Of a DNA stretch of 64,000 nucleotides, positions 9,343 through 17,874 are shown one piece after another. The notes under the pieces were generated by a model. It was not told the DNA's origin and did not search any database. It saw only the letters and a list, made by a program, of their open reading frames with translations. The DNA lies in contig NZ_KL543976.1 in assembly GCF_000711795.1 (NCBI RefSeq), positions 124,001-188,000 of the forward strand. Direction: 5' to 3'. Position 1 is the first letter of the stretch; every line of letters begins with the position of its first letter. The translations under genes were made by a program, and so were the position numbers. Source of the stretch: Vibrio pacinii DSM 19139 (lineage in GTDB: Bacteria > Pseudomonadota > Gammaproteobacteria > Enterobacterales > Vibrionaceae).

Positions 9343-11244
9343 TTAAGCAATAGTATCGGCTTCGCTGGCTGAAAACACTGAAACTTGATTGCGACCGAGA
9401 GATTTTGACTCGTACAAAGCGATGTCGGCGCGTTTGTAGGTCTCTTGCGCTGAGGCTGAGATCTCTGTTAGTCCCACACTGATCGTGATGTTGAGTTCAC
9501 TTTCTAAATTAATGGCGATGCGAATTCTATTTAACACCATTTCCGCTTCGTTCAATTCAGTGTGTGGCATAATGATCGCAAATTCCTCGCCACCAATACG
9601 AGCGACAAGGTCGGTTTCCCTGAGATGATGTTTTAGGCTAAGGGCTACTTCTTTAATGACCTCGTCACCCTTATCGTGACCATGTTTATCATTGATGCGT
9701 TTAAAGTGGTCGATATCAATCAAAGCCAAGGTCGAGGTTTCATGCTTTCTATAGCGTTTAATTCGAGAGACTTGAACTTGCATCTCTGAGTCAAATTTGC
9801 GGCGATTCCACAAGGAAGTCATCGAATCTTTCTCACTCAGTTCGCGCAAGCGATCTTCGAGTTCTTTACGATGTGAGATATCAACAAAAGAGGCAACGTA
9901 GAACTGAATCGTACCACGGCGGTCTTTAACGGTTTGGATTCTCAATATTTCTGTGATCAGTGAACCGTCACGACGTTTGTTGACCACTTCGCCTTCCCAA
10001 AGGCCTTGCTCTTCTAATACTTTCCACATGTTCATGTAGAACTGTTGTTGGTGTTTTCCTGAGGCAAATACGGAAGGTGGCTTGCCTTTGACATCGTTAA
10101 GGGTATAACCACTTACGCGAGTAAATTCGCTGTTGACCTGTATGATGCGGTTATTGCGGTCGGTGATAACAACGGCAGACATGCCGTTCATTGCTGCGCG
10201 GGCTATCTTACTGTCTAAACTATTTTTAATGTGGTTATGATTCCACGCAACGAATGTAAAACTGAGTAAAAACAAGATAATGAAGATAAAAGTGGCTTGA
10301 ATGTAAAGATCTCTACTCTCTAAATCGGTGAACGCTTGAGCTTGAGAAAAATCGGTAGTAATGAAAAAAGTCAGTTTGTCGATGTTTTCAATATCGTCAA
10401 ACATTGCTGTAGTGAAAGAGATCCAATTTTGGCTTGAACGAAAGGTGCCTGAATCACGCTCATTAATCATCTGCCACAGCTTAGGGTATTGCAGTGCTAT
10501 GTTGGCTTGTTCATTGGCGGCAATTAAGTGGCCCATAATCCCCTGATTATTTGGAGACATAATGTAATAGCCATCTTTGTTGACAATATTAGGAAGATAA
10601 TCGCTATTGCGTTTATACGCTAACCCGCGGTAAATACGTGTAAGATCAAGGTTCGCGATAAAGTAACCCGTGCGCTTGCCATTGCTCGAAAGCGGGTAGA
10701 TCACCCGATAGGCTGGAGTAAATGGAGTGGTAATCTCCCCATATTCCGACTCAAGGTCAATCCCAAATTCACCCACTTCATCATTAGTTAATGTTTGAGC
10801 GTATTTAAAAAAGCTTCGATCTCCTTTAAATTGCAACTGTTGTAACGGGACGATTTCATCATCATTTTGGCTACTGTTGACCCGCACAACTTCCATTCCT
10901 TGCGCGTCAATAAAACGAAGATGGGAGAAATAACCTTGGGTACGAACAATGAGTAACCAAAAGTCTTGCAGCGCTTGGATGTTCTCTTGGTTTGGTTGTT
11001 GTAACACCTTATCTAACATACCGTTATTAGATAGATACTGTAATGAGGTGGAGACTTCTGTCAACGATGTTTGCAGTTCAGCTTTTGAGTACTCGAGCTT
11101 GTTACGGTTGAGCTGCTCGACGTATTGCTGCGTTTTAGTATCAAGTTGGTTGAATTGAGTATAAAAATAAAGAAATGGAACAAGTGCCAAAATAGAGAAT
11201 ACGACTAGGAACTGGAAAATGAGTTTGTATTGGCTTTTATTCAT
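9343..11244 (-). CDS. Membrane PAS-GGDEF diguanylate cyclase (CdgD-like)
   Basis: A 633-residue inner-membrane sensor enzyme. It has an N-terminal membrane segment (about 10-28), a periplasmic Cache-like sensing region (about 30-310) with a 'VYPL' type segment, a second membrane helix (about 312-332), a PAS domain (about 345-455) and a C-terminal GGDEF domain with GGEEF near residue 550. The inhibitory-site motif RxxD (RETD) sits five residues before GGEEF, so product feedback by c-di-GMP is likely. All catalytic features point to active c-di-GMP synthesis. The position next to glgC matches V. cholerae CdgD from memory. The ligand of the periplasmic domain is unknown. Confidence 0.92.
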   Translation of the reverse strand: MNKSQYKLIFQFLVVFSILALVPFLYFYTQFNQLDTKTQQYVEQLNRNKLEYSKAELQTSLTEVSTSLQYLSNNGMLDKVLQQPNQENIQALQDFWLLIVRTQGYFSHLRFIDAQGMEVVRVNSSQNDDEIVPLQQLQFKGDRSFFKYAQTLTNDEVGEFGIDLESEYGEITTPFTPAYRVIYPLSSNGKRTGYFIANLDLTRIYRGLAYKRNSDYLPNIVNKDGYYIMSPNNQGIMGHLIAANEQANIALQYPKLWQMINERDSGTFRSSQNWISFTTAMFDDIENIDKLTFFITTDFSQAQAFTDLESRDLYIQATFIFIILFLLSFTFVAWNHNHIKNSLDSKIARAAMNGMSAVVITDRNNRIIQVNSEFTRVSGYTLNDVKGKPPSVFASGKHQQQFYMNMWKVLEEQGLWEGEVVNKRRDGSLITEILRIQTVKDRRGTIQFYVASFVDISHRKELEDRLRELSEKDSMTSLWNRRKFDSEMQVQVSRIKRYRKHETSTLALIDIDHFKRINDKHGHDKGDEVIKEVALSLKHHLRETDLVARIGGEEFAIIMPHTELNEAEMVLNRIRIAINLESELNITISVGLTEISASAQETYKRADIALYESKSLGRNQVSVFSASEADTIA

Positions 11245-11383
11245 TGGGAAATAATCAGTTATTTGGCAGCAATATCAACATTATCTTAACTAAAATAGAT
11301 TTAGATTGCTGTGAGCACGATTGAATATTGTGCGGTTAACCACGGTGGTTGTTGATTTGTGCTGGTACAGCCCTATTAGAAGT

Positions 11384-11415
11384 AAAAAAAGAGCACCTTC
11401 ATAGTAAAGGTGCTC
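11384..11415 (-). terminator. Intrinsic terminator of the fruBKA operon
   Basis: Stem GAGCACCTT / AAGGTGCTC with a seven-base loop; on the minus strand it is followed by a run of seven T. It lies directly after the fruA stop. Confidence 0.88.
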
Positions 11416-11442
11416 AAGCTAACCATCGGGGGACGAGGTCAG

Positions 11443-13182
11443 TTAAACGGTAGCCGTTGTTGCTTGTTTAGCGTCTGACTTATTCTTCAAGAACGCGTAG
11501 CCAAAGCCAGTTAAAGCAGTACCTGCCGCTATCGCAACTAAGTACATGACAACGGGCGTGATTGCATTTGGAATCAACAGAACAAACAAGCCGCCGTGTG
11601 GGGCCATTAATTTTGCACCAAATAGCATAGACAGAGCACCAGTTAGTGCGCCACCAGCCATACAAGCAGGGATGACACGCATTGGATCTTTAGCCGCGAA
11701 TGGGATGGCACCTTCAGAGATAAAACAAAGTCCAAGTACAAACGAGGCTTTACCTGCTTCACGCTCACTTTGTTCAAATTTGTTTTTGGCAATAAATGTC
11801 GCCAGTCCCATACCGAGTGCCGGAACCATACCCGCAGCCATAATGGCAGCCATAGGTGCATAAGTTTGAGATGCAAGTAAACCGACGCCAAAGGCATACG
11901 CCGCTTTGTTTACCGGACCACCAAGATCGAAACACATCATTGCACCAAGCAACACACCCAACATGACTGCGCTGTCTGAACCCATATTATTAAGGAAGTC
12001 AGTTAAACCGTTCATGATGCCAGATACTGGGCCACCAACAACGTAGATCATGACAAGGCCAGTAAAAAGGGTTGCAACGAATGGAATGATCAAAATGGGT
12101 TTTAATGCTTCCATCGATTGTGGAAGACTGACTTTTTCCGCCAAGAGTTTTGCCGCATAACCAGCAATGAAACCAGCTGCAATACCACCTAGGAAACCAG
12201 CACCTGTTGAGCTCGCTAACATACCGCCAACGAGACCAGGAGCAAGACCTGGGCGATCCGCGATAGAGAAGGCGATGTAACCAGCAAGAACAGGGATCAT
12301 CAGGGCAAACGCAGAACCACCACCAATCGTCATCAGAGCTGCGGCGAGAGTACCTTCTTCTTTAAAGGCTTCAATACCAAACACAAATGAGAGCGCAATG
12401 ATCAATCCGCCAGCAACAACAACAGGTAGCATGTGCGAAACGCCGGTCATTAGATGTTTATACGCACCTTTATTCTCTTCGTTAGCGGTTGAACTAGCAT
12501 TGCCAGTGTGTTGATAAACAGTTGCTTGTTCGAATGCTTTATCCATCTCTTCAGACGTTTTCTTGAGCGCAGGGCCCGTCTTGGTACGGTACATCTTTTT
12601 ACCGTTAAAACGATCGAGAGGGACGTCGATGTCGGCGGCAATAATCACTAAGTCTGCTTCGGCAATATCTTGATCGCTAAGTTGGTTTTTTGCGCCAACT
12701 GAACCGCGAGTCTCGACTTTAATTTGGTGACCTCGACGTTTACCTTCTTCATTTAACGCTTCTGCTGCCATAAAGGTATGGGCAACGCCAGTTGGACATG
12801 CGGTGATCGCGACTATCTTTTTGCTACCACTGGTCGTCGAGGCTGGCGTGTTTTCAACGGTAGTAGCTTGCGCTAATACCTGTGCATCTTTGATCGCTTG
12901 TTGCAAACATTGGGTTGGGTCGGCGATGACTTTATCAATGCTGACTTGGTATACTTTCTTGCCAACAAAGCGTGATGTATCGACTACACGGTTAGCGGCA
13001 ATCACGATCACTTCTGCATTATCAATCTCGCTTTGACTTAGCGTATTTTGTGCAACCACAGTCGATTGACATTCAATAGCTGCATTCCAACCAAGGGAAG
13101 CAACGGATTTTTCGAGTAAACCTGCAGCTAGGATGCTATTGGCAACCCCGCTAGGGCAGGCCGTAATAATGGCGATATTCAT
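11443..13182 (-). CDS. fruA: Fructose PTS transporter, IIB'-IIB-IIC components
   Basis: The membrane permease of the fructose phosphotransferase system, which imports fructose as fructose-1-phosphate. The 579-residue protein begins with two IIB-like domains (about 1-100 and 120-220) followed by the IIC membrane domain (about 245-565) with repeated hydrophobic helices. The second IIB domain carries the phosphorylation site Cys129 in ITACPTGVAHTF. The first domain also keeps a cysteine, Cys9, in ITACPSGVANS, unlike E. coli FruA where the corresponding domain lacks it. It is the last gene of the operon fruB-fruK-fruA, 19 bases after fruK, and is followed by a terminator. Confidence 0.95.
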   Translation of the reverse strand: MNIAIITACPSGVANSILAAGLLEKSVASLGWNAAIECQSTVVAQNTLSQSEIDNAEVIVIAANRVVDTSRFVGKKVYQVSIDKVIADPTQCLQQAIKDAQVLAQATTVENTPASTTSGSKKIVAITACPTGVAHTFMAAEALNEEGKRRGHQIKVETRGSVGAKNQLSDQDIAEADLVIIAADIDVPLDRFNGKKMYRTKTGPALKKTSEEMDKAFEQATVYQHTGNASSTANEENKGAYKHLMTGVSHMLPVVVAGGLIIALSFVFGIEAFKEEGTLAAALMTIGGGSAFALMIPVLAGYIAFSIADRPGLAPGLVGGMLASSTGAGFLGGIAAGFIAGYAAKLLAEKVSLPQSMEALKPILIIPFVATLFTGLVMIYVVGGPVSGIMNGLTDFLNNMGSDSAVMLGVLLGAMMCFDLGGPVNKAAYAFGVGLLASQTYAPMAAIMAAGMVPALGMGLATFIAKNKFEQSEREAGKASFVLGLCFISEGAIPFAAKDPMRVIPACMAGGALTGALSMLFGAKLMAPHGGLFVLLIPNAITPVVMYLVAIAAGTALTGFGYAFLKNKSDAKQATTATV

Positions 13183-13201
13183 AGTGGTAACCTTTTGTTA
13201 T

Positions 13202-14176
13202 CTAATTTCCGTTATGACTTGATGCTTGTCCAAGGTCGAACACTTTGGTTGCAAGCGTTACTTGTTCCAGCTCTTGTTGACTGGTTAGGCCTACACCAAC
13301 TTGGCTAACTGCGATGGCAGATAGCGCAGTGGCGAAGCGCAGTAATTCGTGTTTTGGCATGTTTTGCATGTGTCCCCAGCACAAGCCAGCGACCAATGTG
13401 TCTCCTGCACCAACGGTACTGACCACATCCATACGTGGAGGTTGAGCGCGAATCCATTGCTGTTCATTTAGCCACATCACACCATCAGCACCCATTGAAA
13501 CCACAATGTTTTCTATACCGCTGGTACTGAGTTGCTCAGCGGCTTTCTGGCATTCTTCCGGGCTAGACAAGTGCTGACCGAGCAGTTCGCTTAGTTCTTC
13601 ATCATTGGGTTTAATTAGCCAAGGCTGGGCAGCAATTCCTGCGTGCAAAGCGGTTTTACTGCTGTCGAATAACACCTTTTTGCCTTGAGAGCGCAACAAC
13701 TCGATCCACGCAGCGCATTGTTGAGGAGAGATGCCTTGCGGCAAGCTACCAGCAAAGACAAAATACTCATGTGACTTAGCAAGTTGCAGCAGTTTAGCTT
13801 CAAACTTGGCTGCCTCACCAGCTGTGACTTTAACGCCAGGAAAGTTAATGTCACTGACCTGACCACTAGACTCAACCAGTTTGACGTTAATGCGCGTCGC
13901 ACCTTCAACCTCAATAAAATGATTTGTTGCACCGATTTGGTTAAACAGCTGGTGGAACAGTTCGGGGTTATCCTTGCCTAAAAAGCCGGTTACAGTGACT
14001 TGAGCGCCAAGATCGGCAAGAACTTTTGCAACATTGACGCCTTTACCTGCCGCGCGTAAATTGCTTTGGTTGACCAAACTTACTGTGCCCACATTTAGCG
14101 ACTCAAGGCTACCAGTAAGATCAAGGGCAGGGTTTAGAGTAATAGTGACAACACGCTTAGTGTTTACCATGGTCAT
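13202..14176 (-). CDS. fruK: 1-phosphofructokinase
   Basis: Phosphorylates fructose-1-phosphate to fructose-1,6-bisphosphate with ATP, linking the fructose PTS to glycolysis. PfkB/ribokinase-fold signatures are visible: TLNPALDLT at the N-terminus, NLRAAGKGVNVAKVL near residue 45 (substrate site), and the C-terminal VVSTVGAGDTLVAGL motif with the catalytic Asp. I favour the ATG at 14176 (324 residues), five bases after a GAGAGG ribosome binding site; a GTG at 14182 and an ATG at 14170 are alternatives. It begins 9 bases after fruB ends. Confidence 0.94.
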   Translation of the reverse strand: MTMVNTKRVVTITLNPALDLTGSLESLNVGTVSLVNQSNLRAAGKGVNVAKVLADLGAQVTVTGFLGKDNPELFHQLFNQIGATNHFIEVEGATRINVKLVESSGQVSDINFPGVKVTAGEAAKFEAKLLQLAKSHEYFVFAGSLPQGISPQQCAAWIELLRSQGKKVLFDSSKTALHAGIAAQPWLIKPNDEELSELLGQHLSSPEECQKAAEQLSTSGIENIVVSMGADGVMWLNEQQWIRAQPPRMDVVSTVGAGDTLVAGLCWGHMQNMPKHELLRFATALSAIAVSQVGVGLTSQQELEQVTLATKVFDLGQASSHNGN

Positions 14177-14185
14177 ATACACCTC

Positions 14186-15325
14186 TCAACCTTCACCGAG
14201 ACCAGAATTAATCGCGCAACCAATGGCCTCAAGCGCCTGAGCTGCATCATGCCCTTCTGCAGTAAATTGCAGTTGATGGCCATGTTTAACACCTAGAGCA
14301 ATGACCTTCATCAGGCTCTTGGCGTTAACCGCTTTGCTATCGCCATCGAGGTTCGCAACGCGAATGTTAGATTCAAATTTCTTGGCTTCTGCGACTAACA
14401 TCGCGCCAGGGCGAGCATGTAAACCGTGAGCGTTTTTAATTTTGAACGTGGCGATATTGTCAGTTGATTGATCGCTGCTACTGTGTTCAACCACTTCGCC
14501 CTTAAGCAGAGCAATTAATTGTTTTGCGTTGGCATCAATTAAGCTTTGCTGCTTTTGTTGGAACACAAGTTCAGTAATCCGTTGGAGAACGTCTAGGTGG
14601 GCATTATTGCAGGCAGCAAACGCGATAAGCGCGTGAACTTTTTGCCCTTGGTATTCACAATCATTGATCGTAGAAACAAAAGAGAGACCAGTGCGCAGAA
14701 CGTGTTGATCACTGCCAATCAGCCATAAGCCCTTGCCAAGGTGAGTGGGCGACTTGGTCACAATGTCAGCAACGAAGGCATTTTCAGCGCAGCCAGTATT
14801 TTTAAGTAGGCTGCCGGCAACGGCGCACATTTGCACCATGTCACTGGCTGGGAACTGAAGCTGTATCAATGAAGCATCAAACTCAGCTTCAAATTGAACA
14901 TCGCCGTTGAGTAGCGCGATAATTTCTTGCTCACTTTTTGCATCGCGTAAGCGCTGTTCGACACCATCGGCGCTAAGAACCTTCGTGAGCTGTTTTAAAA
15001 TGCCTAAGTGTTCATCTGATTTGGCCGCAATTCCAATTGCAACATAAGCGACATTGCCGTCACCCCAATCAACACCTTGAGGAAAGTGATGAACGGCAAC
15101 GCCCGTGGTGTTGACCATATTTCGAGTATCAGTGGTGCCATGGGGAATCGCAATGCCATTACCAAGAAAAGTCGAGTTCTGATTTTCACGATTCAACATA
15201 CCGTCAACATAACCTGATTGGACGAGGTTCTTATCGGTAAGACTGCTTGCTATACGTTTGATTGCATCGAACTTGTTATCGGCGGCTTGCGACAACGTGA
15301 TATCGCTTGTGTCTAATTTAAGCAT
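14186..15325 (-). CDS. fruB: Fructose PTS diphosphoryl transfer protein (IIA-M-FPr)
   Basis: Carries phosphate from enzyme I to FruA. The N-terminal IIA domain (about 1-145) contains the active His in GIAIPHGT, a central M domain follows, and the C-terminal HPr-like FPr domain (about 288-379) has the phospho-accepting His in NAHGLHARPGA. I chose the ATG at 15325 (379 residues), four bases after GGAGAG, over the TTG at 15346. First gene of the operon; the upstream region contains a perfect Cra palindrome at 15442-15457. Confidence 0.94.
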   Translation of the reverse strand: MLKLDTSDITLSQAADNKFDAIKRIASSLTDKNLVQSGYVDGMLNRENQNSTFLGNGIAIPHGTTDTRNMVNTTGVAVHHFPQGVDWGDGNVAYVAIGIAAKSDEHLGILKQLTKVLSADGVEQRLRDAKSEQEIIALLNGDVQFEAEFDASLIQLQFPASDMVQMCAVAGSLLKNTGCAENAFVADIVTKSPTHLGKGLWLIGSDQHVLRTGLSFVSTINDCEYQGQKVHALIAFAACNNAHLDVLQRITELVFQQKQQSLIDANAKQLIALLKGEVVEHSSSDQSTDNIATFKIKNAHGLHARPGAMLVAEAKKFESNIRVANLDGDSKAVNAKSLMKVIALGVKHGHQLQFTAEGHDAAQALEAIGCAINSGLGEG

Positions 15326-15441
15326 GGGACTCTCCAGCTTGGTCAATAGTTATTCTTCTAAGTCTCTGCTCGTTAAGCAGGCTTAACTTCTGCTGTTCGT
15401 TCTAATCTTTACTCAGCCGCTAATTAACGGATAAATAGTTG

Positions 15442-15457
15442 GCTGAATCGATTCAGC
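15442..15457. promoter_or_regulatory. Cra (FruR) operator for fruBKA
   Basis: A perfect 16-base palindrome, GCTGAATCGATTCAGC, matching the Cra consensus (TGAAWCG core). On the minus strand it overlaps a plausible promoter, TTTGCT and TATTTA spaced 17 bases, so Cra bound here should block transcription of fruBKA. In the known family mechanism fructose-1-phosphate releases Cra. Confidence 0.85.
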
Positions 15458-15552
15458 AAAAGACTAAAATATATTGGATTCAGTCGATTGGCGTCCTAAT
15501 GATTGAACTAGGAGTTGTAAGCTGACTAATCGCGGTTTATTGACTTCGATTA

Positions 15553-15566
15553 GTGATTCGCTTCAC
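15553..15566. promoter_or_regulatory. Possible weak Cra half-palindrome
   Basis: GTGATTCGCTTCAC has the spacing and outer bases of a Cra site but deviates in the core. It is 28 bases from the next site. Confidence 0.4.
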
Positions 15567-15580
15567 CATTTTGATTCTTG

Positions 15581-15594
15581 CTGAATCCTTTCAG
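15581..15594. promoter_or_regulatory. Cra operator upstream of cra
   Basis: CTGAATCCTTTCAG matches the Cra consensus well in both half sites with one central mismatch. Confidence 0.7.
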
Positions 15595-15595
15595 C

Positions 15596-15624
15596 TTTAA
15601 TACTGAATCGTTTCAGCCTATAAT
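15596..15624 (+). promoter_or_regulatory. cra promoter with an operator in its spacer
   Basis: A perfect -10 box TATAAT (15619-15624) is 17 bases from a weak -35 box TTTAAT (15596-15601). The Cra site CTGAATCGTTTCAG (15603-15616) fills the spacer, so Cra should repress its own gene. The arrangement is read directly; the repression is inferred. Confidence 0.7.
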
Positions 15625-15688
15625 TCAACCCAAGCTTGGATCCTAATGTTTGTTCTATGATCCGGCGCACAGAACAAAGGTTGACGAT

Positions 15689-16666
15689 ATGACTCTTGAT
15701 GAAATCGCCAAATTGGCTGGCGTTTCTAAAACGACCGCAAGCTATGTAATTAATGGCAAAGCGCAAAAGTACCGAATTAGTGAAAAGACGCAGCGTAAAG
15801 TAATGGCTGTGGTGAACGAATATAATTACCGCCCAGACTTGGCTGCAAGCACGTTACGTGTCGGACAAAGTCGATCATTTGGACTGATTATCCCTGATCT
15901 AGAAAACACCAGTTACGCCAGGTTGGCAAAACTCCTAGAGCAAAATTCGCGCTCGGCGGGTTATCAAATCTTAATCGCCTGTTCAGATGATGAACCTGAA
16001 ACAGAGAAAAACGTTGTCCAGGCATTAGTCAGTCGCAAAGTTGATGCCTTGTTTGTTGCCAGTGTGATTCCCGAAGCGAGCGACTATTACCTTGAGTTAC
16101 AGAGTCGGGGAACGCCTGTTATCGCACTTGACCGTCCACTTGATGATGAACATTTTTCGTGTGTTATTAGTGAAGATTTTAGCGGGGCGTACGATCTTAC
16201 TCTCTCGGTGCTTAGTGACACTAAAAAGACGGTGGGGCTGATTGGTGCCTTACCTGAATTGAATATTTCTCGAGAACGGGAGCTGGGCTTTAGATCGGCA
16301 ACGTCAAAGTATGGCGTTAATACTCAGATTCGCTATGGTGAGCACTTTAACCGTGCCGATGGTGAGAAAGTGTTTGAACAGTGGTGTGAGGAAAATATAA
16401 TGCCTGATGCCATAGTAACGACATCATACACACTCCTTGAAGGCGTACTTGATGCGCTAGTGAAAAAGCCGGAACTGATGCATGGGCTAAAACTAGCGAC
16501 TTTTGGTGATAATCGGTTACTCGACTTTTTGCCGACCAAAATTAATTCATTGCCACAGCAATTTGAACTGATTGCTGACAGTGCGATGGAACTGGCGTTG
16601 AATGCCGCCGCTAAAAGATACAAACCTGGTATTGAACTGATTCCGCGTAAAATTGTTGTTCGCTAA
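15689..16666 (+). CDS. cra: Catabolite repressor/activator Cra (FruR)
   Basis: A LacI/GalR-family regulator of 325 residues. The N-terminal helix-turn-helix (TLDEIAKLAGVSKTTASYVINGKA) is followed by a periplasmic-binding-protein-like sensor domain (about 60-325) that in the family binds fructose-1-phosphate. The ATG at 15689 is preceded by AAGG at good spacing; the longer open frame from 15650 would put 13 residues before the usual FruR start. It is divergent from fruBKA and has Cra-type operators before it and before fruB, so it probably represses both. Other central-carbon targets known in E. coli cannot be judged here. Confidence 0.93.
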   Translation: MTLDEIAKLAGVSKTTASYVINGKAQKYRISEKTQRKVMAVVNEYNYRPDLAASTLRVGQSRSFGLIIPDLENTSYARLAKLLEQNSRSAGYQILIACSDDEPETEKNVVQALVSRKVDALFVASVIPEASDYYLELQSRGTPVIALDRPLDDEHFSCVISEDFSGAYDLTLSVLSDTKKTVGLIGALPELNISRERELGFRSATSKYGVNTQIRYGEHFNRADGEKVFEQWCEENIMPDAIVTTSYTLLEGVLDALVKKPELMHGLKLATFGDNRLLDFLPTKINSLPQQFELIADSAMELALNAAAKRYKPGIELIPRKIVVR

Positions 16667-16671
16667 AACAA

Positions 16672-16698
16672 GCAGCCCCAGCCAATGGTTGGGGCTGC
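16672..16698. terminator. Strong hairpin between convergent cra and beta-barrel gene
   Basis: Stem of 11-12 base pairs (GCAGCCCCAGCC with GGTTGGGGCTGC). The minus strand continues into TTGTTTT, the plus strand does not, so it serves best as a minus-strand terminator. Confidence 0.65.
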
Positions 16699-16718
16699 AA
16701 ATTAGTATATGATGTGTG

Positions 16719-17237
16719 TTAGTACTGAAAGCGGACAGACATCGTGATCTGTGGACCATAAAGGCCATTGTTACGCGTTTCTGCCGACAAAGAGAGTTGC
16801 TGCGTTGAATGGAAACGCACGCCAGCATGGACAACAGAAGAATCGTCATTGCGACCGATACGGCCTGTTAGTTCGACTTGATCCGTAATCCAGATGCGAC
16901 CACCAATATTAACCTCAGCTTGAGTTTCACTTTCTCCACCAGCTTCTTCAGTAAACTTTACTTGATGGATAAGGAGTTGGCCATAAACGTCGGCAAACTG
17001 ATTAACAGGGCCATTGAAACCAACCCCAGCAGCAAAATCGTAATCTTTATCGAACTGAGTGTCGGCGCGAACGACAAAGTGTGAATTTTCAGTAAAAAAT
17101 GTGCTGAATTCTACGCCGGTCATCTCTGGGCCCACTGCGGTGCGAACTTCGAAATAGTTGTAATTAAAGTTATTAGCTTGTGCGCTACCACTGATACCCA
17201 AAAATGCTAAGGTACTGGCCAAGATGGTGTTTTTCAA
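16719..17237 (-). CDS. Small outer-membrane beta-barrel-like protein, function unknown
   Basis: I take the TTG at 17237 (172 residues): GGAG lies seven bases upstream and this start gives a clean signal peptide (KNTILASTLAFLGISGSAQA) cut near residue 22. The frame also runs on to 17300, but that extension has no signal peptide character. The mature part is made of alternating polar and hydrophobic stretches rich in Gly, Thr and aromatic residues, and ends in a C-terminal aromatic (SVRFQY), as outer-membrane barrels do. I do not recognise the family. A terminator belonging to the upstream BOF gene separates the two, so they are probably separate units. Confidence 0.7.
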   Translation of the reverse strand: MKNTILASTLAFLGISGSAQANNFNYNYFEVRTAVGPEMTGVEFSTFFTENSHFVVRADTQFDKDYDFAAGVGFNGPVNQFADVYGQLLIHQVKFTEEAGGESETQAEVNIGGRIWITDQVELTGRIGRNDDSSVVHAGVRFHSTQQLSLSAETRNNGLYGPQITMSVRFQY

Positions 17238-17270
17238 AAGAAGTCTCCGACTCGCAACAATAAATTGACT

Positions 17271-17301
17271 AAAAAATTTGGCTTGCAATAAGCAAGCCAA
17301 A
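17271..17301 (-). terminator. Intrinsic terminator after the BOF-family gene
   Basis: Arms TTTGGCTTGC (17277-17286) and GCAAGCCAAA (17292-17301); six T follow on the minus strand. Confidence 0.85.
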
Positions 17302-17333
17302 TGATAGCGTAATCGGCGAGTGAAAACAGGCTT

Positions 17334-17702
17334 TTATAACAGTTGAAGTCGATCAACCTCAATTTCTGGTGTATTTCCACCCTCGTACTCACCGAACAAG
17401 CGCACTTTACTGGTTTGATCTAACGGTTGATCGAGTACAATGTCATCATCAAGTTCTACCTGAATTTCTCCCTTACCGTCCGAGAAAATATAGGTATCCC
17501 CTTTGATTTGACGGAGTAAATTACCTTCCACCACGACATGTTTCTCGGTAAACATACTGGTATCTTCTAATAAAGAAGCCACAGAGCTCACTTCTACCGG
17601 ACCATTGTATTGTACGCCTTGAGACGCGTGGTCATTCTTTGCCATTGCAAGACCTGGAGCAAGAATGATGCTTACTGCTGTTGCTAATAGAACCTTGTTC
17701 AT
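17334..17702 (-). CDS. Periplasmic BOF (OB-fold) protein, YgiW/NirD-like
   Basis: A 122-residue exported protein. The ATG at 17702 has a very good ribosome binding site (AAGGAG) and gives a signal peptide NKVLLATAVSIILAPGLAMA. The mature part fits the bacterial OB-fold (BOF) family: a conserved SSVASLLEDTSMFTEKHVVVEGNLL region and an acidic FSDGKGEIQVELDDD segment. E. coli YgiW of this family is linked to stress resistance; the molecular function is not established. It is a single gene with its own terminator, divergent from cobQ. Confidence 0.82.
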   Translation of the reverse strand: MNKVLLATAVSIILAPGLAMAKNDHASQGVQYNGPVEVSSVASLLEDTSMFTEKHVVVEGNLLRQIKGDTYIFSDGKGEIQVELDDDIVLDQPLDQTSKVRLFGEYEGGNTPEIEVDRLQLL

Positions 17703-17874
17703 TGTGTTCTCCTTTATTGACTCTAATTCGTGTATCGGGTTGTTTGATGGTGCTATTAGAGCAGGGTATTTGTGAACCAATGCTGAGTGATAAGTTCATA
17801 TTCCATTCATATTATTGAGTTATTTCGCTCAAATTCGTTATTATGTCAGCCTAAACAATATCGAAGACATTTCC

